NCBI GenBank assembly: GCA_025358355.1 | Contig: JANYJX010000049.1 | Location: 36,149 to 100,148 of the forward strand | DNA length: 64,000 bases | Direction: 5' to 3' | Source of the DNA: Actinomycetes bacterium | Lineage (GTDB): Bacteria > Actinomycetota > Thermoleophilia > Gaiellales > Gaiellaceae | Shown: in pieces, positions 46,794 to 56,366 of the stretch | Numbering within the stretch: position 1 is the first letter of the stretch | How the letters are laid out: each line of letters starts with the position of its first letter | The notes under the pieces: model-generated | Told to the model about the DNA's origin: nothing | The model's database searches: none | The model's input: only the letters and a program-made list of their open reading frames with translations | Program-made: the position numbers and the translations under genes

Positions 46794-48664
46794 GCCGCGC
46801 GGGTAGGGGCGTTTCCGCCCGGGACATTGGCCGCGGGCTTCTTCTTCGGCGCCTTCTTCGTGCCGACACGCACAAGCTGGGCGTCCCCGACGTACGAGGA
46901 GTGCCAGGTGTCGTCGGAGAGGAGCTTCCCGCCGGCGTCGTAGACCTTGCGCCGGACCGTCGTCGCCGTCGGCGCCGTGCCGGAGTGGTCGACGACACGC
47001 TCGCCCTTCTTCAGGCTCGGATCCTTCGTGATCTTGACGGGCATCGAGCCGACGACCCTGAGCGGCGCGACCTCCGACTCGACGCGACGGTGTTGCGGCG
47101 TCCCGAAGATCGTGACGGTGAGCGCGCCCGGCGAGACGAACGTGCGGATCAGAAGCCAGTGGTCGGTGTCGTTCCGGAACTTGAGATCGACGCTCGGATA
47201 ATCGACGGTCGCGTCGCGCCCAAGCGGGTAATGGCTGATGTAGAGGGCGTGGTTCGTGCGCTCGGTGATCGGTAGCCCGCCGTCGAAAACCGCGTTGAAG
47301 GTCGTGGTCGAAACCTGGCAGATACCACCGCCGAGGCCCGTCGTGACCTCGCCGTTCATGATCACCGGCGCGACCTCGAAGCCCTTCGCCGCGGTGCGCT
47401 CTCCGGTTGTCTTGTTGAACGAGAAGATCGCCCCAGGCGAGACCAGGGTGCCGTCGATCAGCTGGGCGACCAGCGCGACATTGTGCAGCCGCTCGGGGAT
47501 GCCGCCGTAGGTCGTCGAGTAGCTCGAGACCTCGCCGACGATGCCCATCGCCCTCGCGACCGTGGTGGTGCGCGCCGGCTGGACGGTGCGGACAACCAAC
47601 AGCGCGATTCTCGCCGCCGGCGCGTTCGCGAACGACAGCGTGCGGGACCCGCCGCCGGCCGGGTGGGAAAAAACCGCCGCCGCAAGCAGCGCCCGTGAGG
47701 TGCGAGCGATGTCGAGGGCGAGGCCAGGTTTGGAGGGGACGATGCCGATCCGGTTGCCGGCGAGCACGCGGAACGTTGCGTCGACCGGCTTCTGCTCGAC
47801 GGTCTTGGCCAGCTGACCGAAATACGCTTCGGCGGCGGGGCCGGCGATGGCGAGCTTCGTCGTCCCGCTCGACGGCAACTCGAGAAGCTGCGCAAGCCGC
47901 CAGCGCGGAAGGCGCCAAATCGTTCCCTCATACTGCAATCGCACCGGCGCGGACAGAGCGAGCCGAGCCTGTTGCGCTACGGCCGCGAGCGTGGCAACGC
48001 GAACGCGCGGTTCCACCGTTGTCACGTTGAGCGTCGCACGGGCCGGGTGCCGCGTCCCACCAAGTGAGCGGATGATCGTGCTCGTCGCCGCGCGCCGGTC
48101 GAGCGCCTGCCCAGCTTGACCGGGGACAGCATCGACCACCAATCCGTGGCGCACGAGCCGCGCGTCGACCTCGGCGGTGTCGACGGCGGTGGCAATCTGC
48201 GCAACCGCGTACGCAAGCGGCGTGCGATAGGCGGTAACGCGCGCCACAACCTGGTGGCCGAACAAGCGCGTCCAGAATCTCCGAGCGGCGCGTGCGGGCC
48301 AGAAGCCATCGCCAGCCCGATGCGCGGCGACAACCGCCTGCCGCCAATCCGACTGGACGCCGAGCTCGGACGCCGAATAGCGGAACTGCTTCCCCGCAGC
48401 CGTGAAAGCGACCGGCACGCCGGCGACCGCAGCCTCCTTCGCACTGAGGCGCGCAATCGCCTGCGGCTGCGTCAGCCCACCGACATCGATCCCGTCAATC
48501 GACGTTCCCGAAGCTAGCGTCGACGGCGACCCCGCGAACACGAGACCCAGGACCGCAGCGAGCGCCGCAACGGGCAGTAGCACGACGAGAACGCGCCGCA
48601 AGACCAGGGCGGACTGGCGTTGGCGACGCGCGCGCGTCCGGTAGATGGTCGTCCCGGTAGTCAA
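46790..48664 (-). CDS. VanW-family cell-wall protein with putative peptidoglycan-binding repeats
   Basis: 624 residues from TTG 48664; no ATG or GTG fits before the membrane segment. A basic N-terminus and one span (VLVVLLPVAALAAVLGLVFAG) anchor it. Two peptidoglycan-binding-4-like repeats (IDGIDVGGLTQPQAIARLS and the related region near 190-330) precede the VanW domain: STTYGGIPERLHNVALVAQLIDG, FSFNKTTGERTAAKGFE, GLGGGICQVSTTTFNAVFDGG. The C-terminus (DPSLKKGERVVDHSG) is G5-like. VanW proteins occur in glycopeptide-resistance clusters and spore-formers; the function is unsettled. Likely an extracytoplasmic envelope protein. Confidence 0.88.
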   Translation of the reverse strand: MTTGTTIYRTRARRQRQSALVLRRVLVVLLPVAALAAVLGLVFAGSPSTLASGTSIDGIDVGGLTQPQAIARLSAKEAAVAGVPVAFTAAGKQFRYSASELGVQSDWRQAVVAAHRAGDGFWPARAARRFWTRLFGHQVVARVTAYRTPLAYAVAQIATAVDTAEVDARLVRHGLVVDAVPGQAGQALDRRAATSTIIRSLGGTRHPARATLNVTTVEPRVRVATLAAVAQQARLALSAPVRLQYEGTIWRLPRWRLAQLLELPSSGTTKLAIAGPAAEAYFGQLAKTVEQKPVDATFRVLAGNRIGIVPSKPGLALDIARTSRALLAAAVFSHPAGGGSRTLSFANAPAARIALLVVRTVQPARTTTVARAMGIVGEVSSYSTTYGGIPERLHNVALVAQLIDGTLVSPGAIFSFNKTTGERTAAKGFEVAPVIMNGEVTTGLGGGICQVSTTTFNAVFDGGLPITERTNHALYISHYPLGRDATVDYPSVDLKFRNDTDHWLLIRTFVSPGALTVTIFGTPQHRRVESEVAPLRVVGSMPVKITKDPSLKKGERVVDHSGTAPTATTVRRKVYDAGGKLLSDDTWHSSYVGDAQLVRVGTKKAPKKKPAANVPGGNAPTRAA

Positions 48665-48725
48665 CGAGCCGCCAGTCTAGCGACCGACACGGAGCTGCCC
48701 GACCACGATTACACCCTCCACACAA

Positions 48726-48753
48726 CGCCCCGAAACAGCGTGGCCACGGGGCG
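48726..48753 (-). terminator. Stem-loop downstream of acyl-CoA dehydrogenase gene
   Basis: CGCCCC (48726-48731) and GGGGCG (48748-48753) pair around a loop containing the palindrome CGTGGCCACG. It starts 3 bp after the dehydrogenase stop on the minus strand and is followed there by TTGTGTG rather than a pure T-tract, so termination is plausible but not certain. Confidence 0.4.
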
Positions 48754-48756
48754 GTT

Positions 48757-49944
<1,188 letters not shown>

Positions 49945-49967
49945 AGCAACCCCTCCCACGTCTGTCG

Positions 49968-49985
49968 ATTGACTAGTCAGTCAAT
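49968..49985. promoter_or_regulatory. 18-bp palindromic operator, TetR-like
   Basis: ATTGACT-AGTC-AGTCAAT is a perfect inverted repeat, including the spacer, in the 95-bp gap between the acyl-CoA dehydrogenase gene (minus strand) and the ABC ATPase gene (plus strand). TGACTNNNNAGTCA-type dyads are typical of TetR-family repressors of fatty-acid or acyl-CoA genes in actinobacteria. No TetR gene lies in the window, so the regulator must be elsewhere. Confidence 0.65.
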
Positions 49986-50039
49986 AAGTCTAGGCGGCTT
50001 CCAACGCTCCCGCAACACACCAGAAAGTACGGTCACGCG

Positions 50040-50873
50040 ATGCCGGCCTTGACCGCATTCGCTCTGAACGGAGTCGCCGTCTGGCGCTGGGACGCCGACA
50101 ACGGCGTGCGCCGACCGATTCTCAACGAGATCGACTGGCACGCTCGCACGGGAGAAGTGTGGGCGCTACTCGGGCCGAACGGCGCCGGCAAGACGACGCT
50201 GCTGACCGTCCTCGGCGCGGTCGAGTTCCCGAGTAGCGGCACCGTCGACATCCTCGGCGAGCGGCTCGGGAGAACGGATGTGTTCCGGTTGCGCGAGCAG
50301 ATCGGCTTCGTCGATTCGCGGCTCGGGCGGCGTTTCGCGCCCGAGTTGACCGTCGCCGAGGTGGTCCGAACGGGAGCGACTGGCACGATCGGGCTCTTCG
50401 ACGAGCGGCTGACCGCAGAGGATCGAGAACGCGCCACCGCGCAGCTCGCGACGATGGAGATCGAGCACCTGGCCGAGCGGCGCTTCGCGGTCTGCTCGCA
50501 CGGCGAGCGGACGCGCACATTGATCGCCCGCGCACTCCTCGCGCGCCCGCGCCTGCTGCTGCTCGATGAGCCAGGGTCGGGCCTCGACCTCGGCGGTCGC
50601 GAGACGTTGCTCGGCGCTCTCGGCCGCGTCGTGGTGGATGAGCCCTCACTCACCGTCGTGCTCACAACGCATCACCTCGAGGAGCTGCCGCCGGTCACAA
50701 CGCACGCGCTGCTCCTGCGCGACGGCCGGATCGGCGCGGCCGGGCCTGCGGACGCGACACTCACCGGCGCAGCCCTCAGCGCCTGCTTCGGCCTGGATGT
50801 GCGAGTTGCCCGCTCGGCCGGCCGCTGGCACGCGACAGCTACACCCGCAGCCACCCGGGCCGACCTGCGCTAG
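50040..50873 (+). CDS. ABC transporter ATP-binding protein without adjacent permease
   Basis: 277 residues. Walker A is GPNGAGKTT, the Q-loop region reads REQIGFVDSRLGRRF, the signature is altered to CSHGERTRTLIARALL where LSGGQ is usual, Walker B is LLLLDEPGSGLDL, and the switch His lies in TTHHLEELP. Similar stand-alone ATPases resemble ModF or YlmA-type proteins. No permease or binding protein is nearby. It lies between two acyl-CoA dehydrogenase genes and 30 bp before one of them, so co-transcription is likely but the role is unknown. Confidence 0.85.
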   Translation: MPALTAFALNGVAVWRWDADNGVRRPILNEIDWHARTGEVWALLGPNGAGKTTLLTVLGAVEFPSSGTVDILGERLGRTDVFRLREQIGFVDSRLGRRFAPELTVAEVVRTGATGTIGLFDERLTAEDRERATAQLATMEIEHLAERRFAVCSHGERTRTLIARALLARPRLLLLDEPGSGLDLGGRETLLGALGRVVVDEPSLTVVLTTHHLEELPPVTTHALLLRDGRIGAAGPADATLTGAALSACFGLDVRVARSAGRWHATATPAATRADLR

Positions 50874-50903
50874 TTTGGCGTTACCCGTCTTCTGGGAGGA
50901 CCC

Positions 50904-52100
50904 GTGACCGCATCAGCCGAGCTTCAAGCCCTCGATCCCCTCGATCCCCTCGACTTCCTCGCGCTCGACGCACTCCTCGATGACGAGGAGAAAGCGATCC
51001 GCGACACCGTGCGCCAGTTCGTCCGCGAGCAGGTCACGCCGTACGTCGGCGAGTGGTTCGAGCAAGGGATCCTGCCGCGCGAGCTGATCGCCGAGCTCGG
51101 CAGGCTCGGGCTGTTCGGGATGCACCTCGACGGCTACGGGCTGCCCGGTGCAAGCGCCGTCGCCTACGGCCTCGCCTGCCTAGAACTGGAAGCCGGCGAC
51201 TCGGGCGTTCGCAGCGCGGTCTCCGTCCAGGGCTCGCTCGCGATGTTCGCGATCTGGCGCTGGGGCTCCGAGGACCAGAAGGAGCGCTGGTTGCCGCCGA
51301 TGCACACCGGCGAGGCGATCGGCTGCTTCGGCTTGACCGAGCCCGACGCCGGCTCCGATCCCGGCTCGATGCGCACGCACGCGCGGCGCGATGGCACGGA
51401 TTGGATCCTGAACGGCGCGAAGATGTGGATCACGAACGGCACGATCGCGGACGTCGCGGTCGTATGGGCCCGAGTCGACGACGGCACGATCCGCGGCTTC
51501 CTCGTCGAGAAGGGAATGCCCGGGTTCACGGCGCCGGAGATCCACCACAAGCTGTCGCTGCGCGCCTCGGTCACCTCGGAGCTCGTCCTGCAGGACGTCC
51601 GTGTCCCGGACGCAAGCCTGCTGCCCGGCGCCACCTCGCTGCGCGGCCCGCTCTCGTGCCTGAACGAGGCGCGCTACGGCATCGTGTGGGGCGCGGTCGG
51701 CGCCGGGCGTGCCTGCCTCGAGTCGGCGCTCGACTACGCGAAGGACCGGATCGTCTTCGGCAAGCCGATCTCGGCGTATCAGCTCACCCAGCAGAAGCTC
51801 GCGGAGATGGCGCTCGAGGTGAACCGCGGCATGCTCGTCGCGCTGCACATCGGCCGGATGAAGGACAACGGCACGCTGCGCCAGGAGCACGTCAGCATGG
51901 GGAAGATGGGCAACGTGCGCGGTGCGATCGAGATCGCGCGCAGTGCCCGGACGATCCTCGGCGGCAACGGGATCACGCTCGAATACCCCGTAATCCGGCA
52001 CGCGAACAACCTCGAGTCCGTGCTCACGTACGAGGGCACGCACGAGGTGCACACACTCGTCGTCGGGCAAGCGCTCACGGGGCAAAGCGCGTTCCGCTAG
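50904..52100 (+). CDS. Acyl-CoA dehydrogenase, glutaryl-CoA dehydrogenase type
   Basis: 398 residues from GTG 50904. IGCFGLTEPDAGSDPGSMRT, KMWITNGTIADVAVVWARVDDG, LNEARYGIVWGAVGAGRACLESALDYAKDRIVFGKPI and ILGGNGITLEYPVIRHANNLESVLTYEGTHEVHTLVVGQALTG match glutaryl-CoA dehydrogenases, with catalytic Glu377 in TYEGT. These enzymes oxidise and decarboxylate glutaryl-CoA to crotonyl-CoA in lysine, tryptophan or aromatic breakdown. The specificity arginine is not confirmed by eye. AGGAGG lies upstream of the start. Confidence 0.88.
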   Translation: MTASAELQALDPLDPLDFLALDALLDDEEKAIRDTVRQFVREQVTPYVGEWFEQGILPRELIAELGRLGLFGMHLDGYGLPGASAVAYGLACLELEAGDSGVRSAVSVQGSLAMFAIWRWGSEDQKERWLPPMHTGEAIGCFGLTEPDAGSDPGSMRTHARRDGTDWILNGAKMWITNGTIADVAVVWARVDDGTIRGFLVEKGMPGFTAPEIHHKLSLRASVTSELVLQDVRVPDASLLPGATSLRGPLSCLNEARYGIVWGAVGAGRACLESALDYAKDRIVFGKPISAYQLTQQKLAEMALEVNRGMLVALHIGRMKDNGTLRQEHVSMGKMGNVRGAIEIARSARTILGGNGITLEYPVIRHANNLESVLTYEGTHEVHTLVVGQALTGQSAFR

Positions 52101-52115
52101 GCCTAGACTGCGGCG

Positions 52116-52898
52116 ATGATCGTCGCGCTCCTTCCGGCATCGCCGCGGCGGCGACGGCGCATCGCTTGGCTCGCCGGGCTCGGGTTCGTCGCAGCTCTCG
52201 CTGTCGGCTCGATCTTTCTCCTGCCGTCGCCGCACACGATCCACGAGACCTTCTCCGGCCCCGCGTCGGTCGATACGCCGGGCACGACGCACGTCTCGCT
52301 GCTGGAGCACCGGCGCATCGACGCGACGATCGACCGCTTCGTGATCGCCGCGCTCGCTCGTGGCGACCTGGGCACGGCGTGGGATCTCTCGGGGCCTGAT
52401 CTGCGCGGGACGACGAGCCGCGCCGACTGGATCGCGGGGAGAACTCCCGTGTCGCCGTTCCCGGTCGCTGGCGAGGAGTTCCACGGCTGGACGCACGTCG
52501 TCGCGTACCCGCGCAGCGTCACGTTCGACCTGCTGATCCAGCCGCGAGCTGGTGCCAAGGTCGATGGGGCGAGGGTCGGTGCGACGGCGTTCAGCGTGCA
52601 GGTGATCCGGCGACACGGCACCTGGGCTGTCAACCGCTGGTATACGCAGGCCACCTTCAGTCCCGTCGGGACGAAGCACCCTCACATCGTCGGGCCGAAC
52701 GACTTCGGCGCCGTCGGGCGCGGCGACGGGCATGTCCAGCACGGGCGCATCGGCTATTGGTGGCTGGCCGTGCCGATCGGCGTGTTCGGGCTCGGGTTCG
52801 TGGTCGTGGGGATCGTCGTCGGACGGAACTGGCGCCGCTACCGGCGGATGCGCGCGGCGGTGCGATCCGAGCGCACGGACGACGAGCGCCGCGCCTAA
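52116..52898 (+). CDS. Membrane protein with two terminal spans, unknown function
   Basis: 260 residues. A basic N-terminus (SPRRRRR) precedes a span at about 15-35. An external domain of about 170 residues follows (HRRIDATIDRFVIAALARGDLGTAWDLSGPDLRG, then FHGWTHVVAYPRSVTFDLLI, VIRRHGTWAVNRWYTQATFSP). A second span at about 212-235 and a basic cytosolic tail close it. The external part loosely recalls NTF2-like domains with lipoprotein-type repeats. No catalytic motif found. It follows the glutaryl-CoA-type gene by 15 bp. Confidence 0.75.
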   Translation: MIVALLPASPRRRRRIAWLAGLGFVAALAVGSIFLLPSPHTIHETFSGPASVDTPGTTHVSLLEHRRIDATIDRFVIAALARGDLGTAWDLSGPDLRGTTSRADWIAGRTPVSPFPVAGEEFHGWTHVVAYPRSVTFDLLIQPRAGAKVDGARVGATAFSVQVIRRHGTWAVNRWYTQATFSPVGTKHPHIVGPNDFGAVGRGDGHVQHGRIGYWWLAVPIGVFGLGFVVVGIVVGRNWRRYRRMRAAVRSERTDDERRA

Positions 52899-52962
52899 CC
52901 GCGCCGCATCACAATGACGCGGCAAGGCGAGAAAAGGCGGTTCCGGACAGTGACCCGTACGG

Positions 52963-53262
52963 TCACGCTCTCGGGCGCCTAACCCTCTGACAGCAGTCCG
53001 CGGCCACCCGACAGCGGAACGCATGACCAGACGGAAGCACCGTGTCGGCGATCACTGTGCCGCCCACGCGCCTGACCCGAACGTACGAAATCTCGCCCTC
53101 GATCGGTACCGGCGTCCCCGCAACCCGAACCTCTCTTACTCGCAGCTCGCTCGGGCTGGATAATCCGCAACCGGCCGCGACGACCGGCGACGGTCTGCTG
53201 TGTCCTCCGCAGCCGGCGCTGAGCGCAGCGAGTACCGCGCACATGATCGCCAGTCTCCTCAT
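52963..53262 (-). CDS. Probable small lipoprotein
   Basis: 99 residues from ATG 53262. MRRLAIMCAVLAALSAGCGG is a signal peptide ending in a lipobox (LSAGC), so Cys18 would be lipid-modified. The mature part has PSELRVREVRVAGTPVPIEGEISYVRVRR and several cysteines near the end (FRCRVAADCCQRV), perhaps disulfide-bonded. No family recognised. Divergent from the glycosyltransferase gene. Expression unproven, but the lipobox makes a chance frame unlikely. Confidence 0.55.
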   Translation of the reverse strand: MRRLAIMCAVLAALSAGCGGHSRPSPVVAAGCGLSSPSELRVREVRVAGTPVPIEGEISYVRVRRVGGTVIADTVLPSGHAFRCRVAADCCQRVRRPRA

Positions 53263-53316
53263 CTACCGACCCAATCGACCGTGGATCGAGCGAAACAGCG
53301 AAGATGCGCGTCGCTC

Positions 53317-54915
53317 GTGACGCAAAACGTCGACGCTCAGCCCGCCTCACCACTCCGCGCCCTCTCGCTGCGGGATGCCCTCGCGGGCCGCTGGTTCGCA
53401 ATCGGCATCGGCGGGATCGCGCTTGCTGCGACCGCCTTCTTCCTTGCGCGCCTCACCGCGTGGCCGCCGCACGAGGACGAGACGCTCGCGCTCTTCACTG
53501 GACGCGATTCGTTAATCGGCACGATCAACCACGTCACTCGCGTGCGCGGCGGCGCGCCGCTCCACTTCCTGCTCGCCTGGGGAGTCGCTCACGCCGACTT
53601 CGGCTGGCGCGCGCTACGGCTCGTCTCCGCGATCCTGGCCGTCGCGAGCATCCCGGCGATGGCGCTGCTTGGACGGCGGCTCACCGATGCGCACACCGCG
53701 CTCCTCGGGACAATGCTCGCCGCCGGCAGCTGGCTGTTCCTCTTCTACGGCACGTTCGGACGGATGTACAGCCTGTTCCTGTTCACGACCGTGATCGCCG
53801 CGCTCGCGCTCCTGCGCGCGGTCGACCGGGGTCGAGCCCGCGACTGGGCGCTGTGGAGCGTGGCGATCCTTGCCGCGGTCGCAAGCCACCCCTACGGCGC
53901 GCTCGTCGTCGTCGCGCACGGGCTGTTCGTCGCGCTCGCGCATCGCGAACGGCTACGCGCGGCGATCGTTGCCTTCGCCGCCGTGCTTGTCGCCGGCATC
54001 CCGTTCTGGCTCACCGATCTGACCCTTGCGGGACGGTTCGACGTGGGTGTTGGTGGCGGCGGGCGCCAACTCGGCGGGCCAAGCGCGGTCGCGAACTTCG
54101 CCTGGCAAGTGGCAGGAGACTTCAGCACCGGCCGCCGCTGGCTCCTGATCCTGATCCTCGCCCTGGCGGCGGTTGGCGCCGTGAGCGTGCCGTGGGAGAC
54201 GCTGGCGCTCGCGCTGTCGTTGGCTGCGGTGCCGGCGATCGCGTTCCTGGGCGCGCGCCTGCACACCGCAGCGGCGCCGCAGACGCGCCACCTGATCTTC
54301 GTCCTGCCGCTGTTCTCGCTGCTCGTCGCCGCAGGGATCTTGCGGATCGTCCGGCGTCTTCCCGCTCTGGCTCTCGTCGCCGTGGCTGCGCTGCTCGTGG
54401 CGCAGGTCGGCTGGGCGTGGCACCGCACGCCGGGGCTGTTGAAGGGCGAGCCTTCCGCGCGTGTCGCGGCGCGCAACCAGGCGTCGGCGTGGCTCGCAAG
54501 CACCTCCCGCCCCGACGATGTGCTGTTTGGCTACGAGCCGCTCTACCTCGGAGCTTGGGAGCGCAACCGCGACTTCTCGTCGACCATCGTCCCGCGGGCC
54601 GACGCGGTGCTCGCCTACAAGGTGCTGAAGCGGAGCGCGCCGCTCGGTCGTGGCGTCTTCGTCCTCGACGGCAGCGACTCGCGCAACCGCGCGCCCGCGA
54701 TGACGATCGCGCTGCGCCTACCCGAACCAGCCGCCGCCTTCGTGGTGCGGCGCTTCGGCCCGTTCCTCGTGGTGCGCACGCGCGACGCGACGGTGACGCC
54801 GCAACGCTTCCTCGCGCTGGCCGAGGCAACCGAGAGACTCGGCCGCGAGCTCGGCTTGGACGATTCGGTGATCAACCTCGACATCGTCCTCGCAACCAAG
54901 CGCCGGTTCCGCTAG
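53317..54915 (+). CDS. Polytopic glycosyltransferase-like membrane protein (GT39/PMT_2 type)
   Basis: 532 residues from GTG 53317. WPPHEDETLALFTGRDSLIG after the first span places the acidic pair (DE) typical of the first external loop of GT-C transferases. About ten to twelve hydrophobic spans follow, with HFLLAWGVAHADFGWRALRLVSAILAVASIPAMALLGRRLTD characteristic of the PMT_2/ArnT-like group. A soluble C-terminal part of about 130 residues closes it. It would use polyprenyl-phosphate sugars outside the membrane. Acceptor unknown. Confidence 0.82.
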   Translation: MTQNVDAQPASPLRALSLRDALAGRWFAIGIGGIALAATAFFLARLTAWPPHEDETLALFTGRDSLIGTINHVTRVRGGAPLHFLLAWGVAHADFGWRALRLVSAILAVASIPAMALLGRRLTDAHTALLGTMLAAGSWLFLFYGTFGRMYSLFLFTTVIAALALLRAVDRGRARDWALWSVAILAAVASHPYGALVVVAHGLFVALAHRERLRAAIVAFAAVLVAGIPFWLTDLTLAGRFDVGVGGGGRQLGGPSAVANFAWQVAGDFSTGRRWLLILILALAAVGAVSVPWETLALALSLAAVPAIAFLGARLHTAAAPQTRHLIFVLPLFSLLVAAGILRIVRRLPALALVAVAALLVAQVGWAWHRTPGLLKGEPSARVAARNQASAWLASTSRPDDVLFGYEPLYLGAWERNRDFSSTIVPRADAVLAYKVLKRSAPLGRGVFVLDGSDSRNRAPAMTIALRLPEPAAAFVVRRFGPFLVVRTRDATVTPQRFLALAEATERLGRELGLDDSVINLDIVLATKRRFR

Positions 54916-54926
54916 GGACGAACCGC

Positions 54927-55544
54927 GTGGGGTTCCTCGACCGCCTTCGTCGTTCGGAGACCTGCACCGCGGTGCTCTTCGAACGCGAGCTTCTGGTCCT
55001 GACGGCTGACGCGGATCAGGAGCCAAACGGCGAATGGGAGATCCTCGATGCAGCCCGCACCTTCGCCTTCGTCCTAGTAACTGACGACGAGGGTCTGACG
55101 GTGCTCCCGGCGTTCACAAGCGAGGCGGAACTCCTGCGCTGGCATCCGGAAGGAGGTCAATGGGTCGCACTTGAAGGCAGAGTCGTGCTCGAGCTCTTGG
55201 TGCAGAATGACTGGGACCGAATGGTGGTCGACACAGCGAGCCCGAACGCCTTCTCAATCACTCGGGCCGAAGCTGCGACGCTTCTTGAGCCCGTAGCCCG
55301 AATCATCGTCGGGCCAGCTATGGGCTCGAGCGAGGCTCGTCCTCGTGTTCGCTTTCGAGGAGCTCTCGGAAGCACGGGGCACTTTCGAACGCAGCTAGCC
55401 CGGTCGGCGTCGCTCGTCTCTGCCGGCGCCGCTGGCGCTTTCCCGTCGCGAAGACTGCCGACGCTCCCAACAGGCCGCCGATCACGAGCGACCGAGCACG
55501 ATCCCGGCGCCTGCGCTCTCCATCCATGCCACGATCGTACTGCG
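54927..55544 (+). CDS. SseB-like domain protein, open in frame into the downstream PfkB kinase gene
   Basis: Begins at GTG 54927, 12 bp after the glycosyltransferase. The first 130 residues (FLDRLRRSETCTAVLFEREL, then AFVLVTDDEGLTVLPAFTSEAELLRWHPEG, VLELLVQNDWDRMVVDTASPNAFSITRAEAATLL) resemble the SseB N-terminal domain, known from actinobacterial proteins. No stop separates it from ATG 55545 of the kinase; the 75 linker residues look non-protein-like. Either the original stop was lost or the frame stays open by high GC content. GC content is clearly lower than in the neighbours. End given as the base before the kinase start. Confidence 0.5.
55318..55527 (-). CDS. Possible small membrane-associated protein, antisense to the SseB-PfkB linker
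   Basis: 69 residues from ATG 55527. An Arg-rich N-terminus (GERRRRDRARS) is followed by LVIGGLLGASAVFATGKRQRRRQRR, a short hydrophobic segment between basic stretches, then TPTGLAAFESAPCFRELLE and an acidic tail. The residue pattern is protein-like, whereas the opposite frame is not, which favours this strand for 55318-55527. No family name can be given. Convergent to the SseB-like gene. Confidence 0.45.
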   Translation of the reverse strand: MDGERRRRDRARSLVIGGLLGASAVFATGKRQRRRQRRATPTGLAAFESAPCFRELLESEHEDEPRSSP

Positions 55545-56357
55545 ATGCTGGTCTGCACCCTCGGAGATCTCCACCTCGACGTCGTCGCCCGGCTCGACCG
55601 GCCGCTCGTCGCCGGGGCAGACACGCCGGCCCAGACACTCGTCTCGGCCGGCGGCCAGGCTGCGAACGTCGCTGCTTGGGTGGCGGCGCTCGGCGCCGAT
55701 GCGCGGCTGATCGCGAAACGCGCTGATGACGAGAGCGGACGACTCGCGGCCGCGGCACTCGAACGATTCGGTGTCGACTTGCGCGGGCCTGTCGTCGCGA
55801 CCGGGACCGGCGTCGTCGTGTCGGTCGTCGGCGCGGACGGCGAGCGCTCGATGGCGTCTGACCGCGGCGTCTCGGCCGATCTGCGCGCCGACGAGATCGA
55901 CCCGGAATGGCTCGCCGGCTGCGGCCATTTCCACGTGTCCGGCTACTGCCTCGCGGGCGAGCCCGGGCGGTCGGCGGCGCAGCGTGCGGCCGAGCTTGCG
56001 CACGCGGCGAGCGCACGCGTGAGCGTCGACCTCGCCGCCTCGACCGTGATCGAGACCTGCGGCGTGGTCCAGTTCCGCAAGCTGGTCGTCGCGCTCGAGC
56101 CCGCCGTCGTCTTCTGCAACGAGGACGAAGATCGCGCGATCGGCGGGGCTATTCCCGGAACGACGTGGATCCTCAAGCGCGGCGCGCGCGGCGCATCGTT
56201 CGCCGGCGACGAACGGTCCGCGCTTCCCACCGAGGTCGTAGACACGACGGGCGCCGGCGACGCGCTCGCTGCCGGCTGGATCGTCGGCGGCGCCGATCTC
56301 GCGCTCGAAGCGGCCGCACGCTGCGTCGCCACAGTAGGGGCAATGCCCGGCGGGTAG
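55545..56357 (+). CDS. psuK: PfkB-family carbohydrate kinase, probable pseudouridine kinase
   Basis: 270 residues from ATG 55545. GDLHLDVVARLDRPL opens the fold, SAGGQAANVAAWVAALGADARLIAKRADDESG is PfkB signature 1, and VVDTTGAGDALAAGWIVGG is signature 2 with the catalytic Asp in DTTGAGD. It is directly followed by a pseudouridine-5'-phosphate glycosidase gene (9 bp), the usual partner of pseudouridine kinase, so phosphorylation of pseudouridine is the best guess. Adenosine or ribose kinase activity is possible on sequence alone. Slightly shorter than most PfkB proteins. Confidence 0.75.
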   Translation: MLVCTLGDLHLDVVARLDRPLVAGADTPAQTLVSAGGQAANVAAWVAALGADARLIAKRADDESGRLAAAALERFGVDLRGPVVATGTGVVVSVVGADGERSMASDRGVSADLRADEIDPEWLAGCGHFHVSGYCLAGEPGRSAAQRAAELAHAASARVSVDLAASTVIETCGVVQFRKLVVALEPAVVFCNEDEDRAIGGAIPGTTWILKRGARGASFAGDERSALPTEVVDTTGAGDALAAGWIVGGADLALEAAARCVATVGAMPGG

Positions 56358-56366
56358 GCTCGTCGC

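Noticed and set aside
53304..54926. Large open frame overlapping the glycosyltransferase gene
   Set aside because: Arg/Ala-rich shadow of a real membrane protein; only the part from 54927 on resembles known families.
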